From Ruegeria sp. THAF33 (GTDB lineage: Bacteria > Pseudomonadota > Alphaproteobacteria > Rhodobacterales > Rhodobacteraceae), in contig NZ_CP045386.1 in assembly GCF_009363615.1 (NCBI RefSeq), positions 1 through 64,000 of the forward strand: DNA of 64,000 nt, given 5' to 3'. The notes beneath the pieces are model-generated. The model ran no database searches. It saw nothing but the letters and a program-made list of their open reading frames with translations, and had not been told where the DNA came from. Every line of letters begins with the position of its first letter. The first letter of the stretch is position 1. A program made the position numbers and the translations under genes. This document shows positions 60,782-64,000 of this stretch, piece after piece.

Positions 60782-61321
60782 TCAGAACAAGGGCGCGTAC
60801 TTCCACTCATCTGCGTCCGGCGTGACCTCGTTGGGATCATAGCCAGACTCTTGCAGACGTTTGGCGATCTTCAAGCCGTCGCTTGCGGCTTCATCCACAT
60901 AGGCGCGGCCTAGCTCGGGGTCTTGCGCCACCCCGTGACCGCGCAGCAGGTTCAGACCATAGTTGAACTTGCCCACCGGATCGCCCAGATCAGCGGCGCG
61001 TTTGTCCCAGGCGGCGGCGGCATCGGGATCGTAGTCTCCGCCCAGCCCGTTATTGTCCAACTGCCCCATCCATGTCATCGCGCCGGTATACCCGGCATTG
61101 GCGCAGCTTTCGAACAGCTTGCGCGCCATCTCGTGCCGGCCGGATTTGGTGATGTAGTAGCCGGTTGCGCAGGTCGTCATATCGGTGACGCCATTGTCAA
61201 TATTGCTCATGACGCGGCCAAATCCCGTGTCCTGCGGGTTGAGCGTGCCGAACTCATCCTCGACCGTCTGGGCCGAGGCGGCTGTGCCCAGAAACAGTAG
61301 TGCAAATGCGATACGGATCAT
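60782..61321 (-). CDS. secreted Sel1-repeat protein, paralogue B
   Basis: A 179-residue secreted Sel1-repeat protein (signal peptide MIRIAFALLFLGTAASAQ). It is a clear paralogue of the protein at 49716-50270. Both share FGTLNP.DTG, MTWM.QL.NNGLGG.YDPDA, RAA..GDPVGKFN.G.NL.RGHG, GR.YVDEAASDGL and the ending DAD.WKYAPLF. It lies between the cytochrome c gene and the ABC transporter genes on the same strand. Such small Sel1 proteins are found in PQQ alcohol-oxidation loci; they may guide assembly in the periplasm. Confidence 0.87.
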   Translation of the reverse strand: MIRIAFALLFLGTAASAQTVEDEFGTLNPQDTGFGRVMSNIDNGVTDMTTCATGYYITKSGRHEMARKLFESCANAGYTGAMTWMGQLDNNGLGGDYDPDAAAAWDKRAADLGDPVGKFNYGLNLLRGHGVAQDPELGRAYVDEAASDGLKIAKRLQESGYDPNEVTPDADEWKYAPLF

Positions 61322-61395
61322 GAAAGAACCCTCCGTTTGAAAGGCATACTAGCGCATCGGGGGGGGATTTCACCTCTGCTATGGTCGTAGACAGC

Positions 61396-62187
61396 TTAGC
61401 GTCCGGGGCGTTTGATCCCGCGGGCCGGATCATAGCCCCACAGCGCAAGGCCCAAAAACGCCAGACCGGCCAGGATGGTCCAGCCCAGGGCCGCGCCATT
61501 GAACTGACCATAGAGCGCAAAGCGGATCAGCTCGACTGCGTGGGTAAAGGGGTTAAGCGCGCAGATATCGCGCAACAGGGCCGAGCTTTCGGCCATCTTC
61601 CAAAGCGGGTAAAGCGCCGAGGACAGAAAGAACATCGGGAAGATGACAAAATTCATCACCCCCGCAAAATTCTCAAGCTGTTTGATGGCCGAGGACAAAG
61701 CCAAACCCAGAGCGCCGAGCATCAGTCCGGCAATGATCAGCGCGGGAAAGACGCACAGATATCCGTACCAAGGCATATCAATCCCGCAGATCGCGGCAAC
61801 CGCCAGAAACGTATAGACCTGCAGGATCGAGATCGTGGTGCTGGCCAGCAGGCGGCAGAACAACAACCACCACCGCGGCAGAGGGCTGGTCAGCAGCAAC
61901 CGCATCGACCCCATCTCACGGTCATAGACAAGGCTGAGAGAGCTTTGCATCCCATTGAATAGCATAATCATGCCGCACAGGCCCGGCACGATGTAGATCT
62001 CATAGGTGATATAGGTCTGATAGGGCGGCGTGATCGACAGGCCCAATGCTGCGCGGAACCCGGCAGCAAAGACAACCAGCCAGACCAACGGGCGTACCAA
62101 AGCGGCGATGAACCGGCTTCGTTGACGCACAAAACGCAGCGCCTCGCGGATCAGGATCGCGCACAGGGCGATCAGCGCACCGGTCAT
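61396..62187 (-). CDS. PQQ-locus ABC-2 type transporter permease
   Basis: A 263-residue permease with about six membrane helices and the ABC-2 pattern (VYDREMGSMRLLLTSPLPRWWLLFCRLLA and FVIFPMFFLSSALYPLWKMAE). It overlaps the ATPase gene by four bases. This permease, the ATPase, a small secreted protein and a beta-propeller protein form the PQQ-dependent-catabolism-associated ABC set known from alcohol-oxidation clusters. Its substrate is unknown; export of a factor needed for the periplasmic dehydrogenase or metal supply has been proposed for such sets. Confidence 0.88.
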   Translation of the reverse strand: MTGALIALCAILIREALRFVRQRSRFIAALVRPLVWLVVFAAGFRAALGLSITPPYQTYITYEIYIVPGLCGMIMLFNGMQSSLSLVYDREMGSMRLLLTSPLPRWWLLFCRLLASTTISILQVYTFLAVAAICGIDMPWYGYLCVFPALIIAGLMLGALGLALSSAIKQLENFAGVMNFVIFPMFFLSSALYPLWKMAESSALLRDICALNPFTHAVELIRFALYGQFNGAALGWTILAGLAFLGLALWGYDPARGIKRPGR

Positions 62188-62903
62188 GTGGCGGCTCCGG
62201 TCATCGACAAAAACACCTTTTGCAGAGGTTGGTCGCCGGTGATGTCGCGGCAGGTGCCTTGTGTCAGCATCTTGCCCCGATGCAGGATGGCAAGCTGATC
62301 GTCGGGGGTGATCTCATCGGTCAGATGGGTCGCCCACAACACGGTCAAACCATCCTGTGCCGACAGATCATGCACATGTTGGGTGATGGCACTGCGCGCG
62401 GCGGCATCCAGCCCCACTGTCGGTTCGTCCAGCAACAGTACCGAAGGCGCGTGGATCAGGCAACGCGCGATCTCCAGCCGTCTGCGATGGCCGCCATTCA
62501 GATCGCGTGTGCGTTCGCTTGCGCGTTCGGCCATATCCAGACGTTCCAGCGCGGCGGTGATACGGGTCTCGGCAGCACGACCTGACAGGCCATGCAAGGC
62601 AGCGAAATAGCTGAGGTTGCGATGAACCGTGAGGTCCAGATCCAGCGTCGGCTGCTGAAACACCACCCCGATCTGCGCCAAGGCCTGACGGGGCTGTTTC
62701 GAGATATCGAACCCCGCCACCTCTATCACCCCCTGCGCGGTGGTGAACAGGCGGGTCAGAAGGGAAAACAGCGTTGATTTCCCCGCGCCATTGGGCCCCA
62801 GCAACGCGCAAAACGCGCCCTGCGGGACATGAAAGCTCACGTCATCAAGGGCGCGTTTGTCGCCATAGGCGTAGCTGACATTGCGGACCGAAAGCCCTGT
62901 CAC
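62184..62903 (-). CDS. PQQ-locus ABC transporter ATP-binding protein
   Basis: A 239-residue ATPase. Walker A is GPNGAGKST, the Q-loop FQQPTLDLDLTV and Walker B SVLLLDEPTVGLDAA. At the signature position, LNGGHRRRLEIAR replaces the usual LSGGQ, with N for S and H for Q; family variants of this transporter type often diverge here. It belongs to the PQQ-associated ABC group and energises the adjacent ABC-2 permease. It overlaps both neighbours (four bases), so the operon is 62900-63355, 62184 and 61396. Confidence 0.92.
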   Translation of the reverse strand: MTGLSVRNVSYAYGDKRALDDVSFHVPQGAFCALLGPNGAGKSTLFSLLTRLFTTAQGVIEVAGFDISKQPRQALAQIGVVFQQPTLDLDLTVHRNLSYFAALHGLSGRAAETRITAALERLDMAERASERTRDLNGGHRRRLEIARCLIHAPSVLLLDEPTVGLDAAARSAITQHVHDLSAQDGLTVLWATHLTDEITPDDQLAILHRGKMLTQGTCRDITGDQPLQKVFLSMTGAAT

Positions 62904-63355
62904 TTAATGGTAATCTCCAGCCGCTGCGTTTCGCCGGTGCTGCCCGGCACTTTCAGATAGTAGCTGCCCGGCTTGATTGCGACAAAGCCTATTTCCATCT
63001 CTCCCGCCTCGTCGAATTCAACGGAATCGACGCCCAGAGGCCGGATTTCCAACCCTTCGACCACGATCTCATCCACCCAGATCGCGCGGAAGAACTCGGG
63101 CCCGACCAAAGCCAGTTCCTGACTGCCGTCGCCTTGAATTTCGAACTCATAATAGGTGCCGGATTTCAGCTCCCACGGCGCCTCGGCCAGAGGTACGCCG
63201 GCAGAAAGGGTGATTGGCGGCAGATCTTCCTTGTTCTTGGCTGACAGCAGACCCGCAAGACCAAAGCCGTCGTCATCATCATCATCGTCAGCCAAAGCTG
63301 CAGTTGGCAAGGCCATAACCATCATCGCGGCCACGCATATCAGTCGCTTCATCAC
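62900..63355 (-). CDS. secreted PQQ-locus protein with poly-Asp N-terminus
   Basis: A 151-residue secreted protein: signal peptide (MMKRLICVAAMMVMALPTAALA), then a run of seven Asp at the mature start (DDDDDDDGFG), then a beta-rich domain (KSGTYYEFEIQGDGSQELAL, GEMEIGFVAIKPGSYYLKVPG) that resembles a cupredoxin-like or copper-associated fold without obvious copper ligands. It is followed by the ABC ATPase with a four-base overlap. The poly-Asp stretch could bind Ca or lanthanide ions; this is an inference. Confidence 0.75.
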   Translation of the reverse strand: MMKRLICVAAMMVMALPTAALADDDDDDDGFGLAGLLSAKNKEDLPPITLSAGVPLAEAPWELKSGTYYEFEIQGDGSQELALVGPEFFRAIWVDEIVVEGLEIRPLGVDSVEFDEAGEMEIGFVAIKPGSYYLKVPGSTGETQRLEITIK

Positions 63356-63374
63356 TTAAGTCTCCTCAATATTG

Positions 63375-63999
63375 TCAGTTGGTCGGACGGAAGGCCGCGC
63401 CCCAAGGGAAACGCCCAACCTTGATCGTCTTGATCGGTTCGCGCTTGGCCACATCAATCACAGTCACATCGCCGGAGACGCCGTTGGTGGTGAACAACAG
63501 CGACTTGTCGGCGTTGAAATCCATGTGCCAGACGCGGCGACCCACGAGGATGTAATCCTCAACCTCGTAGGTTTCGGCGTTGACGGCGGCGACATGGTTC
63601 GACGGCCCCAACGCGACAAATGCGGTCTCGTCCCCGTTCGACAACTCAAACCCCACGGGCTGTACCCGGTCGGGGTGGACCCCTTCGACCTCAAACTCGA
63701 TCTTGGCCTTCTCGGTCTGGGTTTCGACGTCAAACACGGTGATCGTGCCCCCAATCTCGGAACTCACCCAAAGCTCCGTGCCGTCCTTCAGGAACTCGGC
63801 GTGACGTGGTCGGGAGTCGACGAGCGTATTGGCAAACAGCTCTTGCGTTTCCGTATCGATCCAATGAGCCATGTTGGTGGTCTCGGACGTCGTGATGGCA
63901 ATCTTGCCATCTGGTGAGACGGCCATGCCTTCCGGCTCGATTCCCACGTCGATCTGGGCAATCACCGTGCGCGATTCCGTGTCTACCACTGTAGTAATC
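63375..63999 (-). CDS. PQQ-locus beta-propeller protein, 5' partial
   Basis: The frame is open to the right edge (…ITTVVDTESRTV), so the N-terminus is outside the window. The ~208 residues seen are YVTN/NHL-type beta-propeller repeats (VGIEPEGMAVSPDGKIAITTSETT, RPRHAEFLKDGTELWVSSEIGGTITVFD, VGRRVWHMDFNADKSLLFTTNG), matching the PQQ-dependent-catabolism-associated beta-propeller family. It is first in the ABC operon, with 19 bp to the poly-Asp protein gene. Function unknown; a periplasmic role alongside the dehydrogenase is inferred. Confidence 0.85.
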   Translation of the reverse strand, partial: ITTVVDTESRTVIAQIDVGIEPEGMAVSPDGKIAITTSETTNMAHWIDTETQELFANTLVDSRPRHAEFLKDGTELWVSSEIGGTITVFDVETQTEKAKIEFEVEGVHPDRVQPVGFELSNGDETAFVALGPSNHVAAVNAETYEVEDYILVGRRVWHMDFNADKSLLFTTNGVSGDVTVIDVAKREPIKTIKVGRFPWGAAFRPTN

Positions 64000-64000
64000 G

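Noticed and set aside
1..64000. CRISPR arrays, tRNA or rRNA genes, integrase or att sites
   Set aside because: No regularly spaced short repeats, cloverleaf-type sequence, rRNA motifs or recombinase frames were recognised; the only large direct repeat is the DUF1254 duplication.

Overview
This 64 kb window looks like part of a large extrachromosomal replicon (megaplasmid or chromid) of a marine Rhodobacteraceae/Roseobacter-type alphaproteobacterium. This is inferred from a solitary RepC replication initiator, a complete VirB/VirD4 conjugation module with a VirD2-like relaxase, TRAP permeases, a PQQ alcohol-oxidation locus of the kind seen in this group, and generally GC-rich coding sequence. 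No rRNA, tRNA or CRISPR array was recognised.

Region 1 (1-15.9 kb) is a mosaic accessory zone. It has a GmrSD-like DUF262/DUF1524 protein cut by the left edge, a 5-formyltetrahydrofolate cyclo-ligase, an intact IS3-family element (6613-8123), two identical direct copies of a DUF1254/DUF1214 gene (1173-bp repeats 83 bp apart), a homocysteine S-methyltransferase-like enzyme, GFA, WGR and SH3 proteins, and several decaying gene ends (ArdC-like, metallo-beta-lactamase, DUF6429, LEVSR-type).

Region 2 (15.9-48.4 kb) is the conjugation and maintenance module: DUF3768, a ParB-like protein, a RelE/HigB-type toxin-antitoxin pair with a palindromic operator, a hairpin-rich non-coding zone (oriT candidate), MobC and relaxase, and a stand-alone paralogue of the relaxase C-terminus. 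On the minus strand lies a tightly overlapping T4SS operon (two accessory genes, then virB1-B2-B3-B4-B7-B5-orf-B6-B8-B9-B10-B11-DUF4177-D4). VirB10 is split into two genes, and a terminator separates virB10 from virB11. A cargo block (25.1-30 kb) sits between the relaxase genes and virD4: TRAP DctQM without a binding protein, a metal-resistance cassette (CmtR-like ArsR regulator, HMA-CDF transporter, LspA), a DUF411 protein and a broken cytochrome c. The module ends with a thermonuclease, repC and a LuxR solo. Upstream of repC, on the opposite strand, a promoter and terminator predict an RNA of about 55 nt like the RepABC counter-transcript, although no repA or repB is seen.

Region 3 (48.4-64 kb) is a PQQ alcohol-oxidation locus. 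It holds a membrane-bound winged-helix regulator, two Sel1-repeat paralogues, pseudoazurin, an ExaC-like aldehyde dehydrogenase, DUF779, a PAS hybrid histidine kinase next to a FIST (NosP-like) sensor, an ErbR/AgmR-type response regulator, a PQQ alcohol dehydrogenase with the Asp-x-Asp signature of lanthanide-dependent enzymes, cytochrome c, and a PQQ-associated ABC transporter/beta-propeller group. Alcohol would be oxidised in the periplasm, electrons would leave through cytochrome c or pseudoazurin, and the aldehyde would be oxidised by the ExaC-like enzyme. The kinase, FIST protein and response regulator would control expression.
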